Source: Vermamoeba vermiformis (taxonomy: Eukaryota > Tubulinea > Echinamoebida). Taken from it: a DNA stretch of 64,000 bases. The notes beneath the pieces were generated by a model. The model did no database searches. It saw nothing but the letters and a program-made list of their open reading frames with translations, and was not told the origin of the DNA. Made by a program: the position numbers and the translations under genes. Positions 34,762 to 47,031 of the stretch are shown here, piece after piece (within the stretch, counting starts at the first letter, position 1; each line of letters starts with the position of its first letter). Location: contig JBEWZL010000244.1 in NCBI GenBank assembly GCA_045837725.1, forward strand, positions 248,001 through 312,000. The letters are read 5' to 3'.

Positions 34762-36714
34762 ATGAGCAAAGCAAAGAAAGTTAAGGATATTAAGGACTTA
34801 ACAGCCGTGCAATGGTGGTGGAAAGCAGATGACAAGTGGATCAAATACAGTGAAGAGACGAATTTAGAATTAGAAAACGATTATCAAAATGGCCTCAAAA
34901 AAATTAAAGTCGATGACGAGCGCTTTGTCGATGTATCATTAACTGTAAGTGCCAAATTAATTATTAGGCGGATCGCGGCTTTATATTTTTACAGTCCTTT
35001 CTAATTAATTGTGGCTATTAACAGGTGAAAAAAATCAAAGATCAAATGGGCTCAGCTGAAGGTGCTAAAGACGACGAGTTGATTGGTCTTCAACGCCGTT
35101 ACGACGATGAAATGAAGCGTCGTCTCGTCAAGCGTGTGGCGCCCAAGTTCTTCAAGGGCTGCACGACTACCATACTTGTCAACGATGAAGATACGCGCAC
35201 TGTAAGTCATTAGTTAATTTTGGATCTTTTTCCGCGATATTTTGTTAGCAACTTCTTACGAATGTATGTTTGACTAGGCCATGGAGCGTGTTATCACGAC
35301 TTATGGTGGCACTGTGCGTCCTGCTGTGACTAAGCGCGTAAGTATCTTAAAGAGCTATCAACTTAACTAACTGCGGCTCTAAGACCAAACTTGTCGTGTG
35401 TGTTGAAGAGGATCTGAAAGATTTTGAAGACGATTACAAGGTCGCTGAAGGTAAGTAGAGAGTTAGCTGCCACTTCACATAAGATTAATAACGTGCTTCA
35501 ATTAGACAACGAGATCCCAGTGGTGAAAAAAGAGTACTTAGTGGCCTGCATGGAAGAAGAAGACAAGGTCGACGAGGCCAATTACATTGCCAAACTCGCG
35601 AGTGACTCGAGTACGTAGTGTTTGACGATACTAGGACTAGTATACGGAGGTTAATACTTTGCCGCAGAGAAGAGAAAGCGCGAGGAAGAGGAAGAAGAGA
35701 AAGAAGAAGAAAAAGAAGAAGACGAGCCACCCAAGAAGAAACAAAAGACAGACACGAGCAGTCAAAAGAGCAACACCAATACTACTACCAACAACAACAA
35801 CAATCAGAAGTCAACCGCTGCCACCAAAGCCAGTACGTGCCGGTGCAATCGATCACGTCACCGTTGCTAATTAACTCCTATTTACAGCGCCTAAAGTGTT
35901 CAAGGCGGGTTCAGAGGTAAGTACCGTGCTCTCAGCGATAATGACCCACAACTGACACGTGTGGCAGTGGATGGGTGTGTGCAGCTACGCCGAGGGTGAC
36001 ATGTTCCCGTTCATATTGAAGATTGCTTCAGTGAAAGCCAACAAAGTTGAGGGCACCATTGACTGGCCGACAATGAACGACGCCAAGACCAAGGTGAATG
36101 GCACACTTGACGGCTGCAAGTTTGAATTCACTGAATACGAAGTGATTCAAGGCGAGGATGAGGTTGAGATCCCTGTCACTTACTTGGGTGAAATCAGTGA
36201 CACATCGATCGAGGGTCAAGTGAAAGAGACTGTACGTGATTGGCCGGCTTGATTGTCATTTGCTAATCTTGTCAATCAATAGGAGTCAGGCATGCAAGCA
36301 ACTTTCAAGTTGGATCTGGTGCACAATGAAGATGAGAACGGCGAGGAAGAGGCAGCTAAAGAAGACGAGAAAATGGAAGAGGCCGATGTCGCCGATCAAC
36401 TGCAAGCCAACAAGACCTACAAGGGCAAGAGCATCACCGAGTTCCCCTTCGAGATGAAGATCTTGAAGCGCAAGGGTGTCGATGTGGAGGGCGAGATCAC
36501 ATGGACCACCATGAAGTGCGTGACAAAGTTCAAAGGCAAGATCAACGGCGACAAGATTGAGTTTGAAGAGACTGAAATCCTCAAGACCGAGAATGGTGGT
36601 CTCGAAGCTGTGGTGCCTACTAGCTACTCGGGTCAATTGTCGGCTGCTAATGGCTCAATCAGCGGTGATTTCAAGTCGGACGATCAGAACGGCACATTCA
36701 AAATTGAGCTCTAA
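34762..36714 (+). CDS. WWE-BRCT protein with two C-terminal beta-rich repeats
   Basis: About nine exons. The N-terminus matches a WWE domain (VQWWWKADDKWIKYSEETN, then QRRYDDEMKRRLVKR), the fold that reads iso-ADP-ribose. It is followed by a BRCT domain: FFKGCTTTILVNDE, ITTYGGTVRPAVTKR, TKLVVCVEED, IPVVKKEYLVACMEE. Next is a Lys/Glu nuclear-type linker with poly-Asn, then two diverged copies of a roughly 95-residue beta-rich unit. Each unit has an acidic or aromatic start, a [DG]-E-I-x-W strand (GTIDWPTM/GEITWTTM), F-x-G-x-x-x-G-x-x-x-F-E strands (DGCKFEFTE/NGDKIEFEE) and a closing G-x-I-S-G/G-x-V-K strand. No PARP catalytic domain is present. Likely an ADP-ribose or DNA-damage reader; the repeats I do not recognise. 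Confidence 0.75.
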
Positions 36715-36789
36715 ATAATAATTGTTGCACTAGATTATCGATTAAAATTCTATTTACATTAATTTGTATAATACAATAGCACTTATTAT

Positions 36790-39752
36790 TTACATATTTC
36801 GTTGCACATAATTCGGCACCCATTTGACGATGGAAGCAGTAATCGCTTGGCGCGTGATCGGCTTGGTAATGTAGTCGCTCATGCCCGAATTGATGCACTT
36901 GTCGCGATCACCTGGCAGCGCTGCAGCTGTTACAGCGATAATAGGCACGTGATAGTCGTCTCCCGCAGCGCCTTCATTCTCCCTAATGGCCTTGGAGGTC
37001 TCGTAGCCGTCGAGTCCGGGCATGTGACAGTCCATGAAGATCATTGCAAAGCGTTGTTTCTTGTTCACGATGAGGTCAAGTGCTTCGTAGCCATTGTTGG
37101 CGCAGGTTACATCGCAGCTCAGCTTTTTGAGCGTTAATTGCATCAACTTCTGATTGACCGGATGATCTTCAACAACGAGGATGTGTGGCACATTGTCATC
37201 GCGATGGGTGGTAACAACGCTCAATCGAGACGCAGGAGGGGTAGCAGGAATAGAATGCAATCCTGAGGCTATTGGGCACGGCAGTACAAACCAGAACAGT
37301 GCGCCATGTACCCTCGCGACTGATGAGTCCGGTGGTGCCGTGCATCAGTGTTACTAACTTCTTGCAAATGGACAGTCCCAGACCAGTGCCCCCGAACTTC
37401 CTTTGTGTGCCATGTCCTTGGACAAACGGAGAGAAGAGTTGTTGCTGCAAGTCCGCGGATATGCCAATGCCTGAGTCTTGCACGCTGAACAAGACATTCA
37501 CCGTGCTGTCCACGAGTGAGCTGAAGCTAGGCATGCTTGTGGCCAGTAGTTGCGTTGTCACTTCGCCAGTACGTTCTTCTGCAGCCTTGGCGGTGTTCAG
37601 TTTGACGTGTTGTGACTCCAAAAATTCGTGCACAAAACTCTCACGCATGTCTGGCACAGGTACTGCTTTGACAACGATTGAGCCTTGTGAAGGAGTGAAT
37701 TTGATGGCGTTGGAGATGAAATTGAGCAATATCTGTCCAATGCGCCCTTCATCGCCAATCAACTGTCGTGTCGCCAACATTTCATCGAGATGTACTTGCA
37801 CGTCCAATTGCTTGCCTTGAATCTTGTGCGCGAACATTTTGGTGCGTGTTTGCAACAGATCGACCAGATTGATTTCACTCTGCTCGAGTTCCATGCGACC
37901 AGAATCAATTTTGGAGTAATCGAGAATGTCATTGATCAGATCCAACAGCTGTGCACTCGAGTTCTGAATGATGTCGAGGTACTTGTGCTGATCAGTGGTC
38001 AATGTGGTCTCAGCGAGCATTTCACTCATGCCAATCACGCCGTTGAGTGGTGTGCGGATCTCGTGGCTCATAGTCGCCAAGAACTCTGACTTGAGTTGTG
38101 CCATGCGCAGTGCACTCTGCTCGCTGATTGCTAGCCGCGCTGCTTCTTTTTTGATGGTGATGTCAGAGGTCACGACCACCAGTCCAGTCACTTGATCGCC
38201 GACAGTGATAGGCGAGTAGTGCACTTCAAACCATCGGTCTGCAAAATTGGTCTCGATGGAGAACGCTTCTCCCGCTAGACCGCGGCGAATGTTCTCAGAG
38301 TACTGTGGCACGCCATGGCCCTCGAAGAATTCGTAGATTGACTTGCCCTTCAAGTTCTCGGTGCCAAAGGTCTCGCCCTTCTTCTCGCGCGGGCCCTCCA
38401 CGAACTGCACAATGCCCTGCGCATCGACGGTGTAAATCGAGACGGGGAAGTGTTTGATGATAGCTCGCAGCTGTGCTTCAGCAGCTGTTGCGTTGTCTTC
38501 TGCGCGCTGTTGCTCGTCGATGTCGGTGCAGGTACCGAACCACTTGTAGATCTCGCCAGTGCCCGCACGTTTGATGGGCAACGCGCGGATCAAGAACCAG
38601 CGGTATTGTGAATCAGCACCGCGGTATCTAGCGCGCACTTCGTACGTGCAGCCAGTCTCGACTGCGTGGTGCCACGCTTGCATGAGTCGTTCGTGGTCCT
38701 CGGGGTGCAGAAAAGTCTCCCAGCCGTGACCGAGCGCGCAGTTGAGTCCTGCTCCCGTGTACGTGAACCACTGCTTGTTGAAGTACGAGACAAAACCACT
38801 CGGCTGCAACAGAATCTATTAGTATTATATTCATATCTAATAAGCTGAATATAAATCGTAATTTATCATGCGAGTTTTCTATTGCCAACACTGTAAAGTG
38901 ACTGACGTGCGATCCAACACTTACATCCGAGGTCCAGACGAGCTGCGGAATAGTTTCTATAACAATTTTAACATCGTCCTCTCTTTGTCGCAGCTTTTCA
39001 CTGTCTTGCACGCCTGCCAACACGCGTTCATGAAGCCGAGTCACATCCTGCATTACGCCACTCAGCTTGATTACGCGTTGTACAGGTCGTTCATCACTCG
39101 AGAATGACACCGATGAGTTCAATGAGCTGCTGCCGCTGTGACTAGCGCGCACGTAATCAAAAACTTCGGCGCTGATGCTCATACACGTATCAATGGGCAC
39201 TAAACACAGATCTTCGGATTCGGACAATTCGTCAGGTGCGACACTTCCGCGGCAATTGATCCATTTAAGAGTACCATCGAGGCATTGTACCCTGAAGTCA
39301 AAGTCGAACTCGCCGTCGCTGAAATCAACCGTTACTTCGTCGTCTAAAAATTAGGGCTGTTAATTAAAACTGTTCGAATTATTATGGATATTATGTAGCC
39401 GCAGTGCAGTGTTTTACGTACTGGCTGATATTATTTCACATTATAATTCGTTTTCATGAAATTAAAAGAGCTCTCGCGCTGGAACAATTTTGGATTTACC
39501 TTTTGTGGCTGAATCAGCGAATGACTCGCAGTAGGCTATGAGTTTACTAATTTCGTGTAAGAATACGTCTCTATCAATGCAACATGCCAAAATTCTTTCC
39601 ATCGAAAGCCGTTCGTTTTCATCTTTAAATCCAAACAGAGCAGCCAGAGGAGGCGTGTATTCGAACCTATTCATCGTCAAGTCCCACTCCCAGCTAGCTA
39701 TTTTAGCGCTGCGTGTGGCGCGGCTTAATAAATTGCTCTTCTGCGTTAACAT
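36790..39752 (-). CDS. Soluble hybrid histidine kinase (PAS-PAS-PAS-HK-REC)
   Basis: Four exons from ATG 39752. PAS 1 starts ASWEWDLTMNRFEYTPP; PAS 2 has QPSGFVSYFNKQWFTYTG and WFGTCTDIDEQ; PAS 3 has IYTVDAQGIVQFVEG and VVTSDITIK. The H-box is ATMSHEIRTPLNGVIGM; the ATPase has LLNFISNAIKFTP (N), VQDSGIGIS (G1) and GGTGLGLSICKKL. The receiver has ILVVEDHPVNQKL, phospho-Asp in MIFMDCHMPGLDG, Thr/Ala in IIAVTAAAL and Lys in DYITKP. No membrane segment, so a cytosolic phosphorelay sensor. In the ATPase near 37309 the frame shifts: the reading frame leaves the conserved GHGALFWFVLP. Either one extra base is present (assembly or mutation) or a 44-nt intron with good borders removes that motif. Confidence 0.88.
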
Positions 39753-40135
39753 AAGATCTGATTCGACGTTACACAAGCATTTGTTCGCCTCGTACCAAGT
39801 TAATTCTCCACGATATTATTGATAGTTAAACCCGTGTGGTGTGGCAGGCGGGTTCTATAAAGTTTAACTAATTTCAGTTTTTTTGCCTCGTATGGCGCGT
39901 CACACAAATCACGTGCCAAAATTAGATCTGCTGTACTCCGAGTAATAGTGCTCTAGAGGTCGCATTGGATGGAATAGGAATAAGTAAACATGACTGGGAT
40001 CGAGTCTAAAACGTTCGGGTAGAGTATTTCCAGAGATAACCGACATTTGTCGATTAAAAAAAAAGCCGGCGAACCCGACAAATCCCCTAATGTACAAAAA
40101 TATGGTTATATGAGCATATTAACACCACAATAGAA
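39753..40135. other. Intergenic region between the histidine kinase and PARP16-like genes
   Basis: A 383-bp divergent intergenic stretch holding one CACGTG (about 39911). A 45-codon minus-strand open frame (about 40049 to 39909) is too short and featureless to call. I see nothing else. Confidence 0.4.
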
Positions 40136-41802
40136 ATGTCCAGTGTATTGGCGGAGTCAGATCTCGACAATATCAGCAAAAGACGGGCTCGCGAACTAGA
40201 GCAACGTAATCGTCGATTCCTACGAAAACAACGTGCCGAAAGTGCAGGATGGCATCAAGCATCGAGGTACTTATTCGCTGACTATCGTATCAATGATCGA
40301 ACGTAGTGGACTCCAAATAATTTTTGGTGACGTGGAGAAAAAATAATCCAAAGCATTAATTGATTATTTCTAAAATATGGTCCATTATATTACATATTTA
40401 CTTATTTATTATTATAAATTAATATAATGATTTTCGAACCAAGTAAATTTCGGAAATTGAAAGATTACGCCTGGATGAAACTTCTGCTCAATAATGGTGT
40501 ATTCATAGAGAAGCGATGGTGACGCGCATATTAAAGAATATCACCAAGCAAGAAGCTGAAACAGACGAGCAATTACAACAACGGATTCGGGCCTGCGATC
40601 TGCTGATCTCGCTGTTTAGCACCGCTCTGTATAATTATCGTCGTGCATCTGTATGCGATCCATTCCCTAGTCATTTGATAGATGCTACTACGCACGAGAA
40701 GTTATTTGAACAAGCTGTAAGCTCAAATCACCGCTAACCCCAAAACGAGATCATTCTAAATGGATTACTAGGAACTGTATATGAAAGGCATGCCCGACAT
40801 ATATCATTTTGCTGCCAATCCCCGAGCAATCTCCAACCTGCCGCAGACTGGACTGATGATGCTCGATTGGATACTCCATCCCGAGCACGACGGCCTCTCT
40901 GTCAGTCAAATACCACTTGACCAGGTTAGAAATCACCTTATTGATCATATACTCGTGATTACTAATGTCTTCTATCAATAGTTCAAGCGAGAATTCGAAA
41001 AAGATCTGCCGCGCTACAAAGCCGAGCATTTAGAGCCACAATACGTGTTTAAAATTGACTATAGTGACCACCATGACTACGCACATGTGTTTAACGAGCT
41101 GAAGGACCGTTATGGTGCTTTAAGAGGTACAAATCAATCAAATGCTAGTGTGATTGATGACTCATTTCCTAATTAGGCTATCACGGCAGCAGTTTTGAAA
41201 ATTTGCACTCCATAGTGCGCAATGGTCTCGATGCCACTTATGCAAAAGAGACCTCGTTGTTTGGCACGGGCATTTACTTGAGGTATGCGCTGCTTGACAC
41301 GTACCAATTAGGCAATAACTGACACCTACCCCAGCTCGGATCGAGATGTAGCGTATGGATACCTCAAGCCAGGTCTGAACAGCGGTGCTAACAGTGTGTT
41401 TGGCTCGCAAGTCGGCTGCATTGTGTGCTGCGATGTGGTGCGACATCATGACGTCAAGCACGCGAGCAAAGAACAATTGAAACAGCTCAAAGAGTTCAGC
41501 ATTCACAGCGAGAATGATGTGCCACGCGGTACGTATTATACGCGAGTAATAAAATGCTAGTCCTTCGCCCCTAATCAACGACTTCACTAGGCTACATTGT
41601 GGCCCCTAAGAGCGAGTTCGTGCTCGTCAAGTACGTGCTCGTGTATTGCAACTTTGCCCCTGTGGCGCGCAAGAAAACTAACTTCTGCGCGATCATGCTC
41701 GTCATGTACATACTCATCATCGTGTTCATTTGGCTCGTCAAGTCCAAGTACAACTTCAGAACATTTTTCAATCAACGGTTCTTTTTCTTGACGGACAAAT
41801 AA
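40136..41802 (+). CDS. PARP16: PARP16-like tail-anchored mono-ADP-ribosyltransferase
   Basis: Eight exons; the first (40136-40267) is Arg-rich and is followed by a 242-nt intron. An all-helical N-terminal domain precedes the catalytic fold. NAD-site His is in YHGSSFENLHSIVRNGL and Tyr in FGTGIYLSSDRDVAYGY; VFGSQVGCIVCCDVV and VAPKSEFVLVKYVLVY complete the core. The third catalytic position lacks Glu, as in mono-ADP-ribosylating PARPs. The end has one hydrophobic helix (IMLVMYILIIVFIWLV) and a short basic lumenal tail, the same architecture as human PARP16, an ER tail-anchored enzyme of the unfolded protein response. No WWE or macro domain is attached. Confidence 0.88.
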
Positions 41803-41965
41803 CGTGTACATAGTTGTAAATACATTGTTTATAGCGTTCCTTATTTAACGAATCCATTGTCACATGTTGAACAAACTCCGCTCCCCATTTTTTTGTTGCC
41901 GTCGGATCTGTCAGTGAATCCAGACCACGCCATTCCTTGAGTTAACCGCCACTGACTTGCCATCA

Positions 41966-42779
41966 CTATATATTGTCATATTCATGTCTCTTCCCAAACG
42001 GCCAAATTGGTCTGAGGCCCTTTTGCTTTCGATACACCATCCACAGTCCGAGGCCAATCACCATAGTCAGTGCAACGGCTACGAACAAAATGACGAGTAT
42101 TTTGATCGTCTCTTCAGCATAAGTGCACGTGTATCTGTGACGCGAGCACGTGATTGGTCCGTGAGGTGCGGTCAAATTGCCTGACCAGCACTGCGAAGTG
42201 TCAAAGCACCAGATGCACTCGCAGTCCTCGCACTCTTGTTCTGTGCGACCAGTACACGAATCTACGACACAAAGTCAATATTATACGCACTGTCATAATA
42301 CTAACACTGCCCTACCATCGCACTGCTGCTTGAAAGTAAACAGATTTGGACAGTGGCCCTCGCTGCCACTCTTCTCAATGCACGTGTTAGTATCTTCGCA
42401 CCACGAACAAACTTGCTCATTAGCAAGACATGCTTTGCACGAACTGTATTGATTACATTGCTCTGTGGATTGCGTTAGTGTAAATTAGATCTGGATCGCT
42501 CAATGAAATTCGAATACAAACAACCATAATATTTGGAACATTATAATATAATATGCATAGAAAACGATAACGCCTCGTTGGCCAACGTAACTAAAATTTG
42601 AACGAAATAATTAAATTAACTGGACGAACTATATTCCTCAGTATCCACAATAAACTATTTTATTATATATTTCCGTTTGATAAAAATAGTAGTAAATAAT
42701 ATATTTAAACAACTTACGTGAGTCAACCGCAATTAAAAACGCTAAAAAGCAAGTCAAATACCACAATTAACTTGCTCAT
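41966..42779 (-). CDS. Small type I membrane protein with PSI-like cysteine-rich repeats
   Basis: Exons near 42467-42324, 42267-41966 and an upstream one around 42779-42714. Two short Cys-rich modules of PSI type are seen: SCKACLANEQVCSWCEDTNTC, and QECEDCECIWCFDTSQCW. They are followed by one transmembrane helix (ILVILFVAVALTMVIGLGLW) and a short basic cytosolic tail. The first exon codes a hydrophobic signal-like segment, but its frame is ambiguous: the frame with ATG (42779) reads MSKLIVVFDLLFSVFNC, the other lacks ATG. A receptor or adhesion-type role is likely but unproven. Confidence 0.65.
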
Positions 42780-42912
42780 TGCCCTTTTAATGCTTAATTA
42801 TCATTATAATATTAGCAGAGCAACTGATGTGCTTGTCGATCAAATCAAAAATAAATAAATAAACAAATTTTGGAGGTCCCATTATTTTGACACGCGAAGA
42901 CAATCTATCACA

Positions 42913-43468
42913 ATGCCACGAGTAATACACGTTGATAAGGAAGATACATATTTAAATCAAATAGGAAATAAAGAAGGCGGCTTGGTAAGTCCATTTAAAG
43001 GACCTTGAGGCGGATCTGACTTGCTAAATTTTTGTTCTTTAGACCGTAGTTGATTTTTCTGCCGCGTGGTAAGCTGGATATAAATACTTTATTCGCTGAT
43101 AAAATATTAATCAATACTTCTTTAATTATTTATTATGGAAATATTTTCTCATTAAAATCGCAGGTGTGGTCCTTGCAAGAGAATAACGCCCCACTACGAA
43201 GTACTGAGCGATAAATTTCCTAAAGTCACATTTCTGCATATTGATATCGATGAATTACCTGTAAGTACCAGATCTTTCAATGACACCGTGTTTCGATCCA
43301 TTTAACTCACGGATGTGCTTGCTAATGATGCACTAGAACCTCCCCGATGTGATGAGCGTGCGCGCAGTGCCTACATTCATGTACTTTGTCAACGGCCGTA
43401 AAGTCGCTGAAGTAGCTGGCGCGAATATTGATGCAGTTGAAAGGCTCGTCAAACAACACAGTTCATAA
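42913..43468 (+). CDS. Thioredoxin
   Basis: Four exons give about 105 residues. The active site is split by an intron inside the Trp codon: VVDFSAAW then CGPCKRITPHYEVL. The rest is canonical: KVTFLHIDIDELP, cis-Pro in SVRAVPTFMYF, and NGRKVAEVAGAN. A cytosolic disulfide reductase. The start is 134 bp from the divergent PSI-domain gene. Poly(A) signal AATAAA at 43502-43507. Confidence 0.95.
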
Positions 43469-43501
43469 TGACGCTCAGTGAGTTCAATGCCCTTAATTGT
43501 A

Positions 43502-43507
43502 AATAAA
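43502..43507 (+). terminator. Poly(A) signal of the thioredoxin gene
   Basis: AATAAA 33 bases after the stop. The stretch from here to 43630 has short open frames but no recognisable product. Confidence 0.45.
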
Positions 43508-43662
43508 AGATTCTTTGACATGGCACTACTGCGCAAAATAGAAACGGTACAAACGCCGTGAAATTGGTGAACTTTCATGCGAAGAATCAGCTACCAACCA
43601 AGCTAAAAAGGCCCGCTCGAACATTTGAAGTTTAATTGTGTCGATAAAACAACAATGATATC

Positions 43663-45688
43663 ATGCATAAGTCAAGTATAGTCATTATACTGGCTCTACT
43701 GTCAACATCAGTGCTGGCATTCATGCACGATCAGCTCTTCACGGATTCCACCGAGCGTTTTTATGGTATGAGTATTTAATTCCATAATTCTAAATTAATA
43801 TGTATTATAGCCGCAGAGAGCTGCTCATTCCCACCCAAGGTAACAATTTTAAAATTCGTTCCAATATTCAAATTTAAATTAGCCCGTTCCTCTTCCCAAC
43901 CCGTTGCCTAATGAAATAGCCAATGCCTTGGCTGCAGTGGATAATTTAATTCAACAAAATATGGCAGCGTTGAAATATCCTGGTAATAAATAACGGCAAA
44001 CAATCGACGACCCCTCACCTTCCAAATTAGGAATATACTTCAGCGTCATCTATCGAGATCAAGTGCTGTTAGAAAAAGGCTACGGATATTCTGACATTGC
44101 TAAGGGCACTGTACCATCGCGAGGTTAGTTGCCTTCGAGCTGCCAAGTCAGCACGCACTAATCATCACGTACAGACACGGTGTGGTACATTGGCTCCGTG
44201 ACCAAAATCTTGCCCGCAATGATGTTGTACATGTTGCACGAGAATCAAATCATTGCATCGCCTACGGACCCAGTCGTCAAGTACGCACCACATTTTAATG
44301 TAAGTTGCACTATTATGATCATTCACTGAAACACGCTGTTAACGCCGCACAGCCTCTCAATCGCTTCACCTCCGAGCCAATCACTTTCATGCAGCTAGCT
44401 ACTCAATTGAGCGGTCTTCAACGCGAGGCTCCGTGCTTCACCAACGAAGGCAAGTGACATCAATAGCTCCACTGCGTTAGTGCTAATCACCAGTATAGAC
44501 TGTCAATCTGTCACCACCGATCAGATTTTAAGTCGTTTGCAATTGTATCCGACACTCACCGCTCCTTTCGCGAAACCTTCGTACTCGAATTTGGTAAGAA
44601 AAATGTACCGATAATAGCAACTCTAACAAGTAATTAGGGCTTCTCGCTCTTGGGCCGCATTCTTGCTGAATTGACTCCCTACTCTTTTGAAGACTATTGT
44701 GCTCAAAAGATCGGTGCACCTCTTAATCTCACCCAGTTCGGCTTCAATTTGACGAATCAAATGATGCACAACTTGGTACGCCCATCCATATTCCATTAAC
44801 GTCCTCAGTCTGACACAGCCAAACAGGCTGTTGGTTATATGCCTGGCAATCAACCCGCTCCAACGACTAACTTCGGTTGGTCAGCTCCCTGTGGCGGTGC
44901 TTTAGCTTCAAGCTCAGATTTAGTCAAGTGGGCTCAATTGTTCTTCACGGACTTCAGTGACCCTGTGTCGCCTGTGCTCAAGACTACCTCACTCAAAGAG
45001 ATGCTCGTATGTTTTCGATTTACTAGTCGATACTTACTTTTCTAACACGCGCTTAGTCTGTTCGTTACGTCAATCCCAGTGGCAACACAGGCTTTGGCTC
45101 GCCGTGGGAAATCGCTTTCCAACAAGGCTATGTCGTGCGCAACAAGGGTGGAAATGTTGCTGGGTATGTTGCCGTTGGACTATTAATCGCCGCTTCTAAC
45201 ACACGCACAGTTACACGACACTACTGTCTGTAGTGCCTGAAATTAAGCTTGGCTTCACATTGAACATCAATGCTGGTGCCGATGAACTCGGCTTGTCACG
45301 CCAAGTCTATGACATTTTATTGCCCGCGTTTGACTCAGCATTGAAGAAATTGCAGCCCAAATATCAACTGCCTACCAACACTTCACTTTACACTGGCCGT
45401 TACGTCGCCCAAGGCGTTGGAACTACACTGGACATAACCCTGATCGATGATCAGTTGTACCTCGGTCAAGTTGTGAATGGCAATGTGGGCTATTTTGCAG
45501 CACTTGAATCGGTCTCTTACGAACAGCTGCAAGTCCATTTGACCACAGATTACATTGCGAAACAACCTTGTCAAATGCCCGAGCTGCTCGCGCTGGACAA
45601 TAGTTACTTGGACTTCGCGCTTCAAGGTCAATATCGTTACTTCACTTGGCCTGGCAACTTAGTCGGCTTCTATTTCGTGCGCCAATAA
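43663..45688 (+). CDS. Secreted class C beta-lactamase-like serine hydrolase (LACTB/LACTBL1 type)
   Basis: About ten exons. The N-terminus MHKSSIVIILALLSTSVLA is a signal peptide. Serine beta-lactamase/PBP motifs follow: SxxK in YIGSVTKILPAMM, YxN in SYSNLGFSLLGRI, and the third motif as NKGGN. A C-terminal beta-sandwich-like domain (GRYVAQGVGTTLDITL) resembles that of related LACTB-like proteins. N-glycosylation sequons (NLT) are present. Likely a secreted or lysosomal esterase/peptidase; substrate unknown. Confidence 0.88.
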
Positions 45689-45784
45689 AAAAAAGGATTT
45701 TTTCAGCGAACACGTGATGCAATAACTTCTACATTGCCATAATCTAAATTACAATTATTATTGCTGAGTAATATACAGCACAAT

Positions 45785-47024
45785 ATGTCCGACTCTTCAC
45801 CTACTCGTAAAAGAAAGAGAAGTCCTAGCAGGTAAGTTGTCCGATCGCGCTCAGTGATTTTCTCGTCTTTTTCTAATGTACTTGATAGCTCCCGCTCGAG
45901 TAGTCGCAGTAGGAGTCGCAGCAGAAGCAGAAGTGATAGATCTCCTCCTCGAAAACGAAGAGATCGAAGCAGAAGTCGTGATCGACGAAGAAGTAGAAGC
46001 AGAAGTCGTAGTAGAGATAGAAGAAGAAACGAATCAAGACGTGATGATAGAAATATTAAATCAGAACCTAACAGAGAGTAAGCTAAGAATAATCAAAAAT
46101 TGAAAATATTTTAATTTCAGATATTTATCCAAAATAACGAACGAGATAAATATACCAATATTGCCTGGTGCTTATTATATTTATTAAAAATAATTAGAGA
46201 AAACTCAATAATTTCTTTACAGCGACAGAAGAAATGACAGAGAGAACCGCGATAATGGTCGCAGAGATAATAGAAACAATAACAAAGACGATGTTAGCAA
46301 GCCATTTTTCAAGAAACGATCACACGATGTTGGCGAAGATAGCGATATTCCGGAAAGTCAGATGCAGTGGGGCAAGGCCAATCAAGCAGCGTACGTTTTA
46401 CTGCCTTACAATTCGAATAATAAGCTCGTGCAATACTTACAATAGACAATAGGGAGCAGAAAGACGAAGAGCCAGCTGAGAAAGAACAACCAAACTTCAA
46501 ACCTTCAGGAGCGCTCGATAGAGAACAGAAAACTATTGTTAATGGTAAGCACAAAATAGTTTATTATTTAAGCTGTCAAAATATGTTTCTGGTAGCGCTA
46601 ACGATTCGTTACTGAAGGTGTGGAATTGAATTATTTTGAGCCCAAAGATTCTAAAGTGCCAACCAAGGTCTACGTGCTCTATCCATTCAAGGGCAACGAG
46701 GCATTGGATCCGTTGTATTTGCGCAAGTCTTCGTTCTTCTTACTTGGGCGCGATCGCACGATCGTCGACATCCCGCTCGATCATCCATCGTGCTCCAAAC
46801 AGCACGCTGTAATACAATTTAGACAGCGAACGGTTGAAAATGAATTTGGTGAGAAAAAGGCAATAGTGAGGCCATACATCATCGACTTGAAGAGCACTAA
46901 TGGCACCCATCTGAACGGGACGAGGATCGATGATTCCCGTTACTTCGAGTTGAAGCATAAGGATGTACTGAAATTCGGGTTTAGTTCAAGAGAGTTTGTT
47001 TTCATGGACGAGAGCGCCGTCTAA
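45785..47024 (+). CDS. SNIP1: SNIP1/Pml1-like FHA protein (RES complex)
   Basis: About five exons. The N-terminal third is an RS/RD dipeptide-rich region, then PFFKKRSHD, MQWGKANQA, and a linker FKPSGALDREQKTIVNGVEL that matches the SNIP1 pre-FHA motif. The FHA domain has FLLGRDRTIVDIPLDHPSC, SKQHAVIQFR, YIIDLKSTNGTHLNG and KDVLKFGFSSREFVF, almost residue for residue the SNIP1 pattern. SNIP1/Pml1 belongs to the spliceosomal retention-and-splicing complex. AATAAA at 47026-47031 directly follows the stop. Confidence 0.92.
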
Positions 47025-47025
47025 T

Positions 47026-47031
47026 AATAAA
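47026..47031 (+). terminator. Poly(A) signal of SNIP1
   Basis: AATAAA beginning one base after the TAA stop codon. Confidence 0.5.

Noticed and set aside
39909-40097. Minus-strand open frame with MSVISGNTLPERF... (45 codons from ATG)
   Set aside because: Short, no recognisable family, preceded by a run of T; could be chance in an intergenic gap.
43469-43630. Possible small exon after thioredoxin (open in two frames, GT-AG-like borders)
   Set aside because: No splice phase joins it to a start codon or neighbour with a sensible product; probably 3' UTR.
45889-46070. Repetitive purine-rich DNA (tcgcagt/agaagc units)
   Set aside because: Explained by the RS/RD-rich coding sequence of SNIP1, not an independent satellite.
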